64,000 nt of DNA, taken from assembly GCF_900113905.1 (NCBI RefSeq), contig NZ_FORC01000002.1, forward strand, positions 186,001-250,000, given 5' to 3'. The notes under the pieces are model-generated. The model saw nothing but the letters and a program-made list of their open reading frames with translations. It did not search any database and was not told the origin of the DNA. Origin of the DNA: Phytopseudomonas argentinensis. Lineage in GTDB: Bacteria; Pseudomonadota; Gammaproteobacteria; Pseudomonadales; Pseudomonadaceae. Of the stretch, positions 26,795-37,625 are shown piece by piece. Each line of letters opens with the position of its first letter. The stretch's first letter is position 1. A program made the position numbers and the translations under genes.

Positions 26795-28147
26795 TCAACG
26801 GGCGCGCAGGGGCGCGGCGCGTGCGGTATCCAGCGCGGGGCTGGCGATTGGCTGGCGGGGTGGGTCGCTGCGCATCAGGGCAGTACAGCCGAGCGCCACC
26901 AAGCCCATGCCGATCAGGTAGGCGATCACGTAGCGCGGGCTGCCGTCGGCGGCAGCCAGCAGGCTGGTGGCGATCATCGGCGCGAAGCCTCCACCCAGCA
27001 CGCCGGCCAATTGCACCGACAGCGAGATGCCGCTGTAGCGGATTTCCGCTGGGAACTGGCGGGCGAACAGCAAAGATTCCGGCGCATAGAGGATCGGGAA
27101 CACCACGCCTACCGCCAGCACCATCGCCCACCACACCAGCACGGGCTCACGGGTGCCGAGCATGGCGAAGAACGGGTAGACGAAAGCGCAGAGCAACAGC
27201 AGCCCGGTGAAGTACAGGCGCTTCTGGCCGACGCGATCGGACAGCCAGCCGCAGAACGGCATGGTCGCCAGCGACAGCGCAGCACCGGCGGTGATGGCGT
27301 GCAGCACGTCGGCCCGGGGAATCTGCAACTGGTTGGCGGCGTAGGCGAGGGCGAAGGTGACCGCCATGTAGAACCAGGCGTTCTCGGCGGTGCGCGCGCC
27401 GATGATGGTCAGGGTGGCGCGCGGGTGTTTACGCACCACTTCCATCAGCGGCAGGTTGACGCGCCGGTTCTGCTGCTTGAGTTTCTCGAAATCCGGCGAC
27501 TCGGCGACCTTGACGCGGATCAGCCAGCCCACCGCCAGCAGCACCACGCTGGCCAGGAACGGCAGGCGCCAGCCCCAGCTGAGCATCTGCTCCTCGGGCA
27601 ACGTGGCGACCGCGCCCATGGCCAGAGTAGAGAGCACCAGGCCCGCGCCAACGCCGGTCTGCGGCAGGCTGCCATAGAAGCCCTTCTTGCCTTCGGGGGC
27701 GTGTTCCACGGCCATCAATACCGCGCCGCCCCATTCACCACCCACGGCCATGCCCTGCAGAAAACGCATGACCACCAGCAGCGCTGCGGCCCAGTAGCCG
27801 ACCTGCTCGTAGGTTGGCAGCAGGCCGATGGCGATGGTCGGGATGCCCATCATCAGCAAGGTGAGCATCAGCATCGACTTGCGGCCGATGCGGTCACCGA
27901 AGTGGCCAAAGACGATGCCGCCCAGGGGCCGACCAATGAAACCGACGGCATAGGTGGCAAAGGCCGCCAGTACGCCGGTGATCGGGTCGAGGGTGGGGAA
28001 AAACAACTTGTTGAAGACCAGCGCGGCGGCGGTGCCGTAGAGAAAGAAGTCGTACCATTCGATGGTGGTACCCGCCATGCTGGCCAGGCCAGCGATACGG
28101 TAGTGCTTGCGGCCGGCAGCCGGCCCTTGAGCGTGTGAGTCGTTCAT
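26795..28147 (-). CDS. MFS transporter, metabolite:H+ symporter (MHS) family
   Basis: 450 residues, twelve predicted membrane segments. The N-terminal MAGTTIEWYDFFLYGTAAAL and the loop GHFGDRIGRKSML are signatures of the MHS/ShiA-ProP branch, which imports organic acids and osmolytes. The context with mmsAB suggests uptake of a branched-chain intermediate such as 3-hydroxyisobutyrate (inference). ATG 28147 is used; the frame extends 34 codons further without ribosome site or homology. First gene of the transporter-mmsA-mmsB operon. Confidence 0.9.
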   Translation of the reverse strand: MNDSHAQGPAAGRKHYRIAGLASMAGTTIEWYDFFLYGTAAALVFNKLFFPTLDPITGVLAAFATYAVGFIGRPLGGIVFGHFGDRIGRKSMLMLTLLMMGIPTIAIGLLPTYEQVGYWAAALLVVMRFLQGMAVGGEWGGAVLMAVEHAPEGKKGFYGSLPQTGVGAGLVLSTLAMGAVATLPEEQMLSWGWRLPFLASVVLLAVGWLIRVKVAESPDFEKLKQQNRRVNLPLMEVVRKHPRATLTIIGARTAENAWFYMAVTFALAYAANQLQIPRADVLHAITAGAALSLATMPFCGWLSDRVGQKRLYFTGLLLLCAFVYPFFAMLGTREPVLVWWAMVLAVGVVFPILYAPESLLFARQFPAEIRYSGISLSVQLAGVLGGGFAPMIATSLLAAADGSPRYVIAYLIGMGLVALGCTALMRSDPPRQPIASPALDTARAAPLRAR

Positions 28148-28268
28148 GAGTTGCCTGCTTTTGTTTTTGTCGTAGGAACTTGGAACTGTGGGCAGCTGGT
28201 AGGCGCCGCGTGTCTGGAGTATAGGTATGCAAACTTTCTGTTCCAGCACCTAAAAAGACAGGTTCGTT

Positions 28269-29213
28269 ATGCAAAAAAGCATGATGTCGGCCGGCCAGAT
28301 GAACTGGGACGACCTTAAGTTCTTTCTCGAAGTCGCCCGTACCCGAACCGCCAGCAGCGCCGCACGGCGCCTGGGTGTGGACTACAGCACGGTGTCGCGG
28401 CGTATCAGCGCGTTGGAGAAGGCGCTGGGTACCTTGTTGTTCGAGCGCTCGCGGGCCAGCGGCTTCGTGCTGACGGCGGAGGGGCAGCACCTGCTGGGCT
28501 ACGCCGAGTCGCTGGAAAGCACCCTGCAAACGGCTTGCGAACAGGTGTCGGGCGCCAGCCTGGCGCTTTCGGGCCACGTGCGCATCGGCTCGACCGAAGG
28601 CTTTGGCAGCTACTTTGTGGCGCCGCAGCTGGGCGGCTTTCAGGATATCTACCCGAATATCGCCATCGACCTGTTGCCGGTGCCGCACTTCATCAGCCTG
28701 TCGCGGCGCGAGGCGGACATCGCCATCACCCTGGAACGCCCGGAGCGCGGGCCTTATGTCTGTTCAAGACTGTGCGACTACGCCCTGAAGCTTTATGCGA
28801 CGCCCGAGTACCTGCAGAGGCACCCGTCGATCCACGGCGTGGACGACCTGAGCCGGCACTCGTTCATCACTTACGTCGATGATCTGGCATTCAGCCCGGA
28901 GCTCCTCTATCTGGAAAGCATCGTGCCCAATGCCAGCAGCGCGCTGCGCAGCACCAGCGTGGTGGCCCAGTATCTGGCGACCTTGCAGGGTAGGGCGCTG
29001 GCGATCCTGCCATGCTTTCTGGCCGGCCCGGATGCCCGGCTGGTCGAGGTGCTGGCGGATGAGGTAAAGGTCACCCGGCAGTTCTGGCTCTACTACCGCG
29101 AGGATCTGCGCAAGCTCAAACGCATCACCCTGGTGGCCGATTACCTGCGTGCCTGCGCCGAACGCAATCGTGGATTTCTGCTTGGTGATACCGTCGAGAT
29201 GGTGATTGTGTGA
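28269..29213 (+). CDS. LysR-type regulator, divergent to the mmsAB operon
   Basis: 314 residues. The winged HTH is at about residues 15-75 (FLEVARTRTASSAARRLGVD, then STVSRRISALEKALG), followed by a periplasmic-binding-like effector domain. It is transcribed away from the MFS-mmsA-mmsB operon across a 121-base gap, the classic layout for a LysR protein controlling its neighbour. The classical mmsAB activator MmsR is an AraC protein, so a LysR regulator here would be a different control arrangement. The effector is unknown. Confidence 0.88.
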   Translation: MQKSMMSAGQMNWDDLKFFLEVARTRTASSAARRLGVDYSTVSRRISALEKALGTLLFERSRASGFVLTAEGQHLLGYAESLESTLQTACEQVSGASLALSGHVRIGSTEGFGSYFVAPQLGGFQDIYPNIAIDLLPVPHFISLSRREADIAITLERPERGPYVCSRLCDYALKLYATPEYLQRHPSIHGVDDLSRHSFITYVDDLAFSPELLYLESIVPNASSALRSTSVVAQYLATLQGRALAILPCFLAGPDARLVEVLADEVKVTRQFWLYYREDLRKLKRITLVADYLRACAERNRGFLLGDTVEMVIV

Positions 29214-29280
29214 CTCATTTGCCCATGGCGGTCACGCGCGGCGCGGGCGATACTGCGGCCCAATGCCAGGAGGCCATGCC

Positions 29281-29787
29281 ATGCCCACAGAAAATGCCCA
29301 ATTGATCACCCGTTTCTACGAGGCATTCCAGCGCCTCGACGCCGAGGAGATGGCGCGCTGCTACGCGCCGGACGTGCGTTTCAGCGACCCGGCCTTCGGC
29401 GAGCTAAATGGCGATGATGCTCGCGACATGTGGCGCATGCTCACCTCCCGCGCCAAGAAGTTCTCCCTGACCTTCAGCGATGTGCAGGCCGATGCCAGCG
29501 GCGGTAGCGCCAACTGGGTGGCCACCTACCTGTTCCCGCAGACCGGGCGTACCGTGGTCAACCGCATCCACGCCTCGTTCGTGATTCGTGACGGGCTGAT
29601 CGTCGAGCACCGTGACCACTTCGACATGTGGCGTTGGGCCGCTCAGGCACTGGGCTTTCAGGGCATGCTGATCGGCTGGACGCCGCTGCTCAAGAACACC
29701 GTGCGCAAGCAGGCGCGCGGCGGTTTGCGGCAGTTCCAGGCCGCCCGTGCGTCAGACGGGCAACACGGCGGAGAAGCGCGCGGCTGA
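29281..29787 (+). CDS. NTF2/SnoaL-like protein
   Basis: 168 residues. The N-terminal helix ENAQLITRFYEAFQRLDAEEM and the cone-shaped alpha+beta pattern (YAPDVRFSDPAFGELNG, HASFVIRDGLIVEHRDHFDMW) match SnoaL-like ketosteroid-isomerase-fold proteins. No specific catalytic assignment is possible. ATG 29281 has CAGGAGG 7 bases upstream; the frame extends to 29206 without a ribosome site. The C-terminal ~25 residues are basic and probably disordered. Confidence 0.85.
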   Translation: MPTENAQLITRFYEAFQRLDAEEMARCYAPDVRFSDPAFGELNGDDARDMWRMLTSRAKKFSLTFSDVQADASGGSANWVATYLFPQTGRTVVNRIHASFVIRDGLIVEHRDHFDMWRWAAQALGFQGMLIGWTPLLKNTVRKQARGGLRQFQAARASDGQHGGEARG

Positions 29788-29891
29788 ACGGAGTGGTACG
29801 CTCTCCGGTCAGAAGTTCATCGATGAATGGCCGAGTGCATGTAAAGCCTTCGTTCATCGACTGAAAGCCCGTCCGCCAGAGTATTTCGATC

Positions 29892-30602
29892 ATGAGTGTT
29901 ATGTCCCTATCCCCCCGTAAAGCCAAGGCCTGGAGCGTGCACGCGGTAACCGCGAGCGGAGTCATCCTTGGCATGTTGGCATTGCTTGCACTGATCGAGG
30001 GGCGGGCGGAAAGCTGCCTGATGTGGCTGGGCCTGGCTTTGCTGGTCGATGGCCTGGACGGTACCCTGGCGCGCAAATACGACGTGAAAGTGGTGCTGCC
30101 GCATTTCGACGGCTCCACCCTCGACCTGGTGATCGATTACCTCACCTACGTGTTCATCCCGGCGATCTTCGTCTATCGCTTCATTCCGCTGCCTGAGTAC
30201 ACCCTGCTGCTGTCGGTGGGCATCATCCTGCTGTCGTCGCTGTTCTGCTTCTGCAACGTCAACATGAAGAGCAAGGACAACTACTTCGTCGGCTTCCCGG
30301 CGGCGTGGAACGTGGTGGTGGTGTACCTCTACCTGCTGGACTTCGAGCCCTGGGTTACCTTCGTGGTGATCATGGTGCTGGCCGGCCTGACCCTGACCCG
30401 CATGAAGTTCCTGCACCCGTTCCGGGTCAAGCAGTTCATGCCGCTGAACATCGCCGTGACCATGGTGTGGATGTTCGCCTGCGCGGGGCTGATCCTGCAG
30501 TTCCCGGCGCAGCCGGTGTGGCTGCTGGTGCTCTGGGGGCTGTCCTCGGCGTACTTCGTGGGCATGTGCGTGTGGCGTTCGGCCCGCGAGTGGTTCGCCT
30601 AA
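29892..30602 (+). CDS. pcs: Phosphatidylcholine synthase
   Basis: 236 residues, inner membrane, about eight hydrophobic segments. Condenses CDP-diacylglycerol with choline to make phosphatidylcholine. The CDP-alcohol phosphotransferase motif appears as DGLDGTLAR (from Asp53), with metal-binding aspartates in HFDGSTLD (Asp73, Asp78), in the Pcs-specific arrangement. The length fits Pcs (about 235-245). Presence of pcs implies a phosphatidylcholine-containing envelope, as in P. aeruginosa. Confidence 0.93.
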   Translation: MSVMSLSPRKAKAWSVHAVTASGVILGMLALLALIEGRAESCLMWLGLALLVDGLDGTLARKYDVKVVLPHFDGSTLDLVIDYLTYVFIPAIFVYRFIPLPEYTLLLSVGIILLSSLFCFCNVNMKSKDNYFVGFPAAWNVVVVYLYLLDFEPWVTFVVIMVLAGLTLTRMKFLHPFRVKQFMPLNIAVTMVWMFACAGLILQFPAQPVWLLVLWGLSSAYFVGMCVWRSAREWFA

Positions 30603-30609
30603 GCGTGCG

Positions 30610-30924
30610 ATGAGCGTTAGTGTCGACAAACCCTGGTTCGTCTATCTGGTGCGCGCCGCCAATGGCGCGCTTTATTGCGGCATCAGCGACGATCCGCAGC
30701 GGCGCTTCGCCCAGCATCAGAGCGGCAAGGGTGCCCGGTTCTTCTTCTCCAGCCCGGCGGTGGCCCTGGTCTACAGCGAAAGCTGCGTGGGCAAGGGCGA
30801 CGCCTTGCGCCGCGAACGGGCGATCAAACGCCTTGGCAAGGGTGCCAAGGAGGCCCTGGTGGCCACTGGCAGCCTGATGCATAGCCTTGATGAGCGACCA
30901 TCAGCGCCACTGGATTGTGCCTAG
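30610..30924 (+). CDS. GIY-YIG domain protein (UPF0213/YhbQ-like)
   Basis: 104 residues. The GIY-YIG nuclease fold is recognisable: [27 protein letters not shown] at residues 11-37, with Tyr, Gly-Ile and Arg of the active site, then the conserved [22 protein letters not shown]. Family members are single-domain proteins with possible DNA endonuclease activity but no settled function. It starts 7 bases after pcs and has no strong ribosome site, so translation may depend on pcs read-through. Confidence 0.9.
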   Translation: MSVSVDKPWFVYLVRAANGALYCGISDDPQRRFAQHQSGKGARFFFSSPAVALVYSESCVGKGDALRRERAIKRLGKGAKEALVATGSLMHSLDERPSAPLDCA

Positions 30925-30978
30925 CCTCAGTAGCCAGCTGAGTTAAGCTGCAAGCCTCATCCGTTCCCGGAGGCTTCC

Positions 30979-31914
30979 ATGTCTGAGCTGATCCTGCACC
31001 ATTACCCCACCTCACCCTTTGCCGAAAAGGCCCGTCTGTTGCTGGGCTTCAAGAACCTGGCCTGGCGTTCGGTGCAGATCCCGCCGGTGATGCCCAAGCC
31101 GGATCTGACTGCCCTGACCGGCGGCTACCGCAAGACGCCGGTGTTACAGATCGGTGCCGATATCTACTGCGATACCGCCCTGATTGCCCGTCGCCTGGAG
31201 GCCCATCAGCCGCAGCCGGCGCTGTTGCCCGGCAACCAGGCGTTCGCCATTGCCACCTTCGCCCAGTGGGCTGATTCGGTGGTGTTCCAGCACGCGGTAA
31301 GCCTGGTATTCCAGCCGGAGTCCATCGCCGTACGGTTCGCCAAGGCGCCGCCGGAGTTCTTGCAGACCTTTATCGCCGACCGCAGCAAGCTGTTCTCGGG
31401 CGGCCAGGCCACCCGGATGCCAGCCGAGCAGGCCAAACACCAGTGGCCGGTGTTCATGGCGCGGCTGCAGGCGCAGCTGGAGGCCGGCGGTGGCCAGTTT
31501 CTGTTCGGTGAGCCAAGCCTGGCCGATATCGCCATGGCGCATCCACTGTGGTTCCTGCGCGCAACGCCGGTGACCTCGCCGCTGGTCGATGGCTACCCGG
31601 CGGTGGTCGCCTGGCTGGATCGCGTGCTGGCGTTCGGGCACGGAAAAGCCGAGGAACTGAGCAGCGAGGCGGCCGTGGAGATCGCGCGCGCCGCTACCCC
31701 AGCGCCGCTGCCGGACGAGGCGTTCACGGATCCCAATGGGTTTGCCAGCGGGCAGTCCGTGGCGATTTCGGCAATCGATTACGGTGTGGAGGCAGTGGAG
31801 GGGGAGCTGGTGTTCGCCGGCGTGGAAGAGCTGATCCTGCGCCGTGAAGATGACCGCGCCGGTATCGTACATGTGCATTTCCCGCGGCTTGGGTTTCGTA
31901 TCGAGGCGCGTTGA
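30979..31914 (+). CDS. Glutathione S-transferase family protein
   Basis: 311 residues. The N-terminal thioredoxin fold (LILHHYPTSPFAEKARLLLGFKNLAW, then KTPVLQIGADIYCDTALIARRLE with the glutathione-binding Asp-Thr) is followed by an all-helical GST domain to about 210. A C-terminal extension of about 90 residues is not usual for GSTs and is mixed alpha/beta. GGAGG lies 5 bases before the ATG. Substrate unknown. Confidence 0.88.
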   Translation: MSELILHHYPTSPFAEKARLLLGFKNLAWRSVQIPPVMPKPDLTALTGGYRKTPVLQIGADIYCDTALIARRLEAHQPQPALLPGNQAFAIATFAQWADSVVFQHAVSLVFQPESIAVRFAKAPPEFLQTFIADRSKLFSGGQATRMPAEQAKHQWPVFMARLQAQLEAGGGQFLFGEPSLADIAMAHPLWFLRATPVTSPLVDGYPAVVAWLDRVLAFGHGKAEELSSEAAVEIARAATPAPLPDEAFTDPNGFASGQSVAISAIDYGVEAVEGELVFAGVEELILRREDDRAGIVHVHFPRLGFRIEAR

Positions 31915-31932
31915 GCACGATAAAGATCACGG

Positions 31933-31977
31933 CTAAAGCCGCTCCCACAAAGGCACCACCCGTGGTAGCGGCTTCAG
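31933..31977. repeat. REP-like inverted pair
   Basis: CTAAAGCCGCTCCCAC and its imperfect inverse GTGGTAGCGGCTTCAG flank 13 bases. The core is the common Pseudomonas REP sequence GTGGGAGCGGCTTTAG. It lies between convergent genes. Confidence 0.65.
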
Positions 31978-31981
31978 AGGT

Positions 31982-32040
31982 AGGCCGTAGGATGGGTGGA
32001 ACCCATCAATGGCCGATGGGTTTCACCCATCCTACGGCCT
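31982..32040. repeat. Inverted repeat with 26-bp arms between convergent genes
   Basis: The left arm starts AGGCCGTAGGATGGGT and ends AACCCATC at 32007; the right arm, 32015-32040, is its complement with a single mismatch; the loop is AATGGCC. This GTAGGATGGGT...AACCCATC type is a widespread proteobacterial intergenic repeat. In this place it could terminate transcripts from both sides. Confidence 0.75.
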
Positions 32041-32052
32041 GCGCGATTATCT

Positions 32053-32862
32053 CTATCGCTGATCCGGCAACAAGAAATTCCCCGGCCCTGCATCTTCCAG
32101 GGTCGGCACTTCGGCTTCGTCCTTCAGGTCGACGCCCGAGAGCTGGCGGCGGCAGGCTTCGCGCATCAGGTACAGCAATCGGAAGGTCGCCATGCCGTAG
32201 CTCAGGCCTTCCAGCCGCACGTTGGAGATGCAGTTGCGGTAGGCGTCGTTGAGGCCGACCCGCGGCGCGTAGGTGAAGTACAGGCCCAGGCTGTCCGGCG
32301 AGCTGAGGCCTGGGCGTTCGCCGATCAGGATCACCGTCATCTTGGCGCCCAGGCGCTCGCCCACCTCGTCAGCGATGGCGACCCGGCCCTGCTGCACCAG
32401 GGTGACGGGTGCCAGTTTCCAGCCTTCCTCGCTCACCTGCTCCAGCAATTTCTCCAGAAACGGCAGGCTGTGGCGGCGCACGGCCAGGGACGACAAACCA
32501 TCGGCAATCACGATGGCCAGGTCGTAGCCACAGCCTTTTTCCTTCGCGTAATCATCCAGCGCGCTGGCGGACTCTTCGTTCAGGCGCCGGCCCAGGTCCG
32601 GGCGCTGCAGGTAGGTATGCCGGTCGGCTGCGGCGCTGTGCAGCAGCAGGGTATCCAGGCCGCGGCCCTGCAGCTCTTCGCACAGGCCTTCATGGTCGAA
32701 GGGCAGGTGTACGGCATCGCGGGCCTGGGCGTGGGCGAACTGGAAATCCAGTTGCGCGGCAGTAGGCAGGCTGGTGCCGGCGCGGCCCAGGGCGATACGC
32801 GCCGGGGTCAGCTGGCGCAACTGCTGCCAGGGGTTCTCGGTGGCGGGGGACTTATCGGACAT
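32053..32862 (-). CDS. eutC: Ethanolamine ammonia-lyase, small subunit
   Basis: 269 residues. With EutB it forms the adenosylcobalamin-dependent lyase that splits ethanolamine into acetaldehyde and ammonia. The N-terminal region ([31 protein letters not shown]) and the C-terminal core ([28 protein letters not shown]) are the EutC family signatures. The gene lies 9 bases after eutB and is the last of the ethanolamine operon. Length normal; no microcompartment genes are present. Confidence 0.96.
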   Translation of the reverse strand: MSDKSPATENPWQQLRQLTPARIALGRAGTSLPTAAQLDFQFAHAQARDAVHLPFDHEGLCEELQGRGLDTLLLHSAAADRHTYLQRPDLGRRLNEESASALDDYAKEKGCGYDLAIVIADGLSSLAVRRHSLPFLEKLLEQVSEEGWKLAPVTLVQQGRVAIADEVGERLGAKMTVILIGERPGLSSPDSLGLYFTYAPRVGLNDAYRNCISNVRLEGLSYGMATFRLLYLMREACRRQLSGVDLKDEAEVPTLEDAGPGNFLLPDQR

Positions 32863-32871
32863 GGCGACCTC

Positions 32872-34266
32872 TCAAGCCAGTTGTGCCAGGGCCTGGCGAA
32901 ACGCCGGCGGCAGCTCGTTGCCCATGCTCAGGCGGCCGCCCTGCTGCTGGAAGATGCCCATGCGTGCCAGCCAGGCTTCGAACTCCGGCGCCGCATGCAG
33001 GCCAAGCACCTTGCGGGCATACAGTGCATCGTGAAACGAGGTGGTCTGGTAGTTGAGCATCACGTCGTCGGAGCCGGGAATGCCCATGATGAAGTTGATG
33101 CCGGCGGTGCCGAGCAGGGTCAGCAGGGTGTCCATGTCGTCCTGGTCGGCCTCGGCGTGGTTGGTGTAGCAGATATCGCAGCCCATGGGCACGCCAAGCA
33201 GCTTGCCGCAGAAGTGATCCTCCAGGCCGGCGCGGATGATCTGCTTGCCGTTGTACAGGTACTCGGGGCCGATGAAACCGACCACGGTGTTGACCAGAAA
33301 CGGGTTGAAGTGCCGGGCCACGGCGTAGGCGCGAGTTTCGCAGGTTTGCTGGTCGACGCCGTGGTTGGCGTTGGCCGACAGCGCGCTGCCCTGGCCGGTC
33401 TCGAAATACATCAGGTTGTTGCCCAGGGTGCCGCGCTTAAGGCTCAGGCCGGCTTCGTAGCCTTCCTGCAGCACCTTGAGGGTCACGCCGAAGCTGGCGT
33501 TGGCCGCCTCGGTGCCGGCGATCGACTGGAACACCAGGTCCAGCGGAGCACCGCGCTCGATGGCGGCGATGGAGCTGGTGACGTGGGTCAGCACACAGGA
33601 TTGGGTGGGGATCTCGTAGCGCTGGATGATCGCATCGAGCATGTCCACCAGCGCGCGGATCGAACTGGCGCTGTCGGTGGCCGGGTTGATGCCGATCATC
33701 GCATCACCGTTGCCGTACAGCAGGCCGTCGAGAATGCTCGCGGCAATGCCCGCCGGGTCGTCGGTCGGGTGGTTGGGCTGCAGCCGCGTGGACATCCGCC
33801 CGCGCAGCCCCATGGTGTTGCGGAATTTGGTCACCACACGGGTCTTCTGGGCGACCAGCACCAGATCCTGCACGCGCATGATCTTCGATACCGCCGCGGC
33901 CATTTCCGGGGTCAGCCCCGGTGCCAGGGCGGTCAGGCTGGTTTCATCGGCGGCATCGCTGAGCAGCCAGTCGCGCAGCCCGCCCACCGTCAGGTGGCTG
34001 ACCGGGGCGAAGGCGTCGGCATCATGGGTGTCGACGATCAGCCGGGTGACTTCGTCCTGTTCATAGGGAATCACCGCTTCCTGCAGGAAGTGCTTGAGCG
34101 GCACGTCGGCCAGGGCCATCTGCGCCGCGGCACGCTCGGCGTCGCTCTGCGCGGCGACCTCGGCCAGGTAATCACCGGAGCGGGCCGGGCTCGCCTTGGC
34201 CATCAACTCGCGCAGGCTGTCGAAGCGCCAGGTCATGTGGGCGATGGTGTGAGTGAATCCAGCCAT
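32872..34266 (-). CDS. eutB: Ethanolamine ammonia-lyase, large subunit
   Basis: 464 residues. Catalytic TIM-barrel subunit, binding ethanolamine and cobalamin. GLRGRMSTRLQPNHPTDDPAG and DAMIGINPATDS are the conserved EutB segments. AGGAGA lies 8 bases before the ATG. It follows the permease gene after a 48-base gap holding a perfect hairpin. Confidence 0.97.
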   Translation of the reverse strand: MAGFTHTIAHMTWRFDSLRELMAKASPARSGDYLAEVAAQSDAERAAAQMALADVPLKHFLQEAVIPYEQDEVTRLIVDTHDADAFAPVSHLTVGGLRDWLLSDAADETSLTALAPGLTPEMAAAVSKIMRVQDLVLVAQKTRVVTKFRNTMGLRGRMSTRLQPNHPTDDPAGIAASILDGLLYGNGDAMIGINPATDSASSIRALVDMLDAIIQRYEIPTQSCVLTHVTSSIAAIERGAPLDLVFQSIAGTEAANASFGVTLKVLQEGYEAGLSLKRGTLGNNLMYFETGQGSALSANANHGVDQQTCETRAYAVARHFNPFLVNTVVGFIGPEYLYNGKQIIRAGLEDHFCGKLLGVPMGCDICYTNHAEADQDDMDTLLTLLGTAGINFIMGIPGSDDVMLNYQTTSFHDALYARKVLGLHAAPEFEAWLARMGIFQQQGGRLSMGNELPPAFRQALAQLA

Positions 34267-34283
34267 GAATCATGTCTCCTGTC

Positions 34284-34305
34284 GCGGCCGCTTTTCAGCG
34301 GCCGC
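34284..34305 (-). promoter_or_regulatory. Intercistronic hairpin with GAAA loop, permease-eutB gap
   Basis: On the minus strand GCGGCCGCT and AGCGGCCGC pair perfectly around GAAA, a stable tetraloop. It lies 9 bases after the permease stop and upstream of the eutB ribosome site. No U-tract. Confidence 0.7.
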
Positions 34306-34314
34306 TGCAAGGGG

Positions 34315-35760
34315 TTAACGCAGTGACTGCTCGGCAGCCTGAATCGCCGCGAACTCTTCCTCCGGCGTACCGGACACCAGGTGGTGACGGCTGTACAGCG
34401 CGAAGTAGGCAATGAACAGAGCGTAGATGACTGCCGCGCCGATCACGACCCGCAGGTCGACCAGGAAGCAGGCCACCAGCGCTACCGCTGCCAGCACCAG
34501 AGCCACCGACGAGGTCAGTACGCCACCGGGGGTACGATAGGGGCGCGGCATGTCGGGACGACGGCTGCGCAGGGTGATGTGCGCCGCCATCATCAGTACG
34601 TAGGACAGCGTGGCGCCGAACACCGCGACCAGAATCAGCAGGTCGCCCTGGCCGGTCAGCGACAGGCCGAAGCCGATGATGCCCGGTACGATCAGCGCCA
34701 TCACCGGCGCTTTGTTGCGGTTGGTCAGCGACAGGCTGCGTGGCAGGTAGCCGGCGCGCGACAGGGCGAAGATCTGCCGCGAATAGGCGTAGATGATCGA
34801 GAAGAAACTGGCGATCAGCCCGGCCAGGCCGACCAGGTTGACGAACTGGCTCATCCAGGTGGAGCCGCCATAGACCTTGACCAACGACTCCACCAGCGGG
34901 TTGCCCGAAGCCACCAGCGACTGGGCACCGGCGGCGCCTGGGCCGACCAGCAGAATCAGCCCGGCAAACACCAGCAGCACCAGCACCGCGCCGATCAGGC
35001 CGCGTGGCAGGTCGCGCTTGGGATCCTTGGTTTCCTCGGCAGCCAGCGGCACGCCTTCGACCGCCAGGAAGAACCAGATGCCGTAGGGAAGGGCGGCCCA
35101 GATGCCCAGGTAGCCGAACGGCAGGAAGCTGCTGGCACCATTGGCTTCGGTCGGCGGGATGTCGAACAGGTTGGCGACCTGGAAGTGCGGCGCCATGGCG
35201 ACGATGTACACGCCCAGGGCGATGGCGGCGACGGCGGTGATGGCGAACATCAGCTTCAGCGCCTCGCCGGCACCGAGGATGTGGATGCCGATGAACACCA
35301 CGTAGAACACCAGGTAGATGATCCAGCCCCCGACGCCGAACAGTGACTCGCAGTAAGCGCCGATAAAGCAGGCGATGGCAGCCGGCGCGATGGCGTACTC
35401 GATGAGGATTGCGGTGCCGGTCAGGAAGCCGCCCCAGGGGCCGAAGGCGGTGCGGGTGAAACCGTAGCCGCCGCCGGCGGTGGGGATCATCGATGACAGC
35501 TCGGCCAGCGAGAAACACATGCACAGGTACATGGTCGCCATCAGCAGGGTGGCGATGAACATGCCGCCCCAGCCGCCCTGGGCCAGGCCGAAGTTCCAGC
35601 CGGCGTAGTCGCCGGAAATCACGTAGGCCACACCGAGGCCGATCAACAGGATCCAGCCGGCGGCGCCTTGCTTCAATTGCCGGTTGGCAAAGTAGTCGGC
35701 GCTGACCGCTTCGGTTTCCACACCGCCTTGCGAGGGTGTGGCGATTGTCTCTTTGGACAT
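34315..35760 (-). CDS. eat: Ethanolamine permease (APC family)
   Basis: 481 residues, about twelve membrane segments, imports ethanolamine. The N-terminal GLGVAYVISGDYAGWNFGLAQGGWGG and the segment MIPTAGGGYGFTRTAFGPWGGF are typical of the Eat group of amino-acid/polyamine/organocation transporters. AAGGAG lies 7 bases before the ATG. Position between exaC-type dehydrogenase and eutBC, all on one strand, supports the substrate. Confidence 0.93.
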   Translation of the reverse strand: MSKETIATPSQGGVETEAVSADYFANRQLKQGAAGWILLIGLGVAYVISGDYAGWNFGLAQGGWGGMFIATLLMATMYLCMCFSLAELSSMIPTAGGGYGFTRTAFGPWGGFLTGTAILIEYAIAPAAIACFIGAYCESLFGVGGWIIYLVFYVVFIGIHILGAGEALKLMFAITAVAAIALGVYIVAMAPHFQVANLFDIPPTEANGASSFLPFGYLGIWAALPYGIWFFLAVEGVPLAAEETKDPKRDLPRGLIGAVLVLLVFAGLILLVGPGAAGAQSLVASGNPLVESLVKVYGGSTWMSQFVNLVGLAGLIASFFSIIYAYSRQIFALSRAGYLPRSLSLTNRNKAPVMALIVPGIIGFGLSLTGQGDLLILVAVFGATLSYVLMMAAHITLRSRRPDMPRPYRTPGGVLTSSVALVLAAVALVACFLVDLRVVIGAAVIYALFIAYFALYSRHHLVSGTPEEEFAAIQAAEQSLR

Positions 35761-35774
35761 GTTGGGACTCCTTC

Positions 35775-35800
35775 ACGCCCCACCGCAGGCGGCGGGGCGT
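35775..35800 (-). promoter_or_regulatory. Intercistronic hairpin, dehydrogenase-permease gap
   Basis: On the minus strand ACGCCCCGCCGC pairs with GCGGTGGGGCGT (one G-T wobble) around two bases. It ends a few bases before the permease ribosome site AAGGAG. Confidence 0.65.
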
Positions 35801-35838
35801 CGTTTTAGTTGGCTGCGTTCAATTGGCAAATTGGCAGT

Positions 35839-37275
<1,437 letters not shown>

Positions 37276-37625
37276 TGACGTTCTCCCATTGCGAGTTCTT
37301 GTAGTTTTCAGGGGCGGGTCGCGAGCACGACCGGGGCTCGCGTTGAACTATGAGACGAATTCATGTGGCCGACTTGACGCTAGGCGAGGCTGGCTGTTCT
37401 GCAAAGTCAACTTTTGGCAAGCAACCGGCATAGTGTCGAGCACTGTCATCGGTGTGCTCGATTGTGGTGCAGGTGTTTCCGAACGACTCGTTTTGAGGCC
37501 ACTGTTCGGGAGAGCGTTTTCACCGTCAACGGCTGTCGTGCCCAGCCGGTGGGACGCGCAGCCACCACCAGGCTGGCGGCGTGCTTCTTGCTTTTCAGAC
37601 ATAAATTGTCACCAAGGAGGCGCCG
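37276..37625. other. Divergent control region of the ethanolamine genes
   Basis: No gene is seen in these 350 bases. They separate exaC (minus) from the AraC regulator (plus) and should hold both promoters. A 7-bp inverted repeat CGCGAGC/GCTCGCG lies at 37320-37342. I could not identify a convincing -24/-12 or -35/-10 pair on either strand. Confidence 0.5.

Noticed and set aside
31996..34326. 776-codon open frame on the plus strand
   Set aside because: Antisense to eutB and eutC; composition of a shadow frame.
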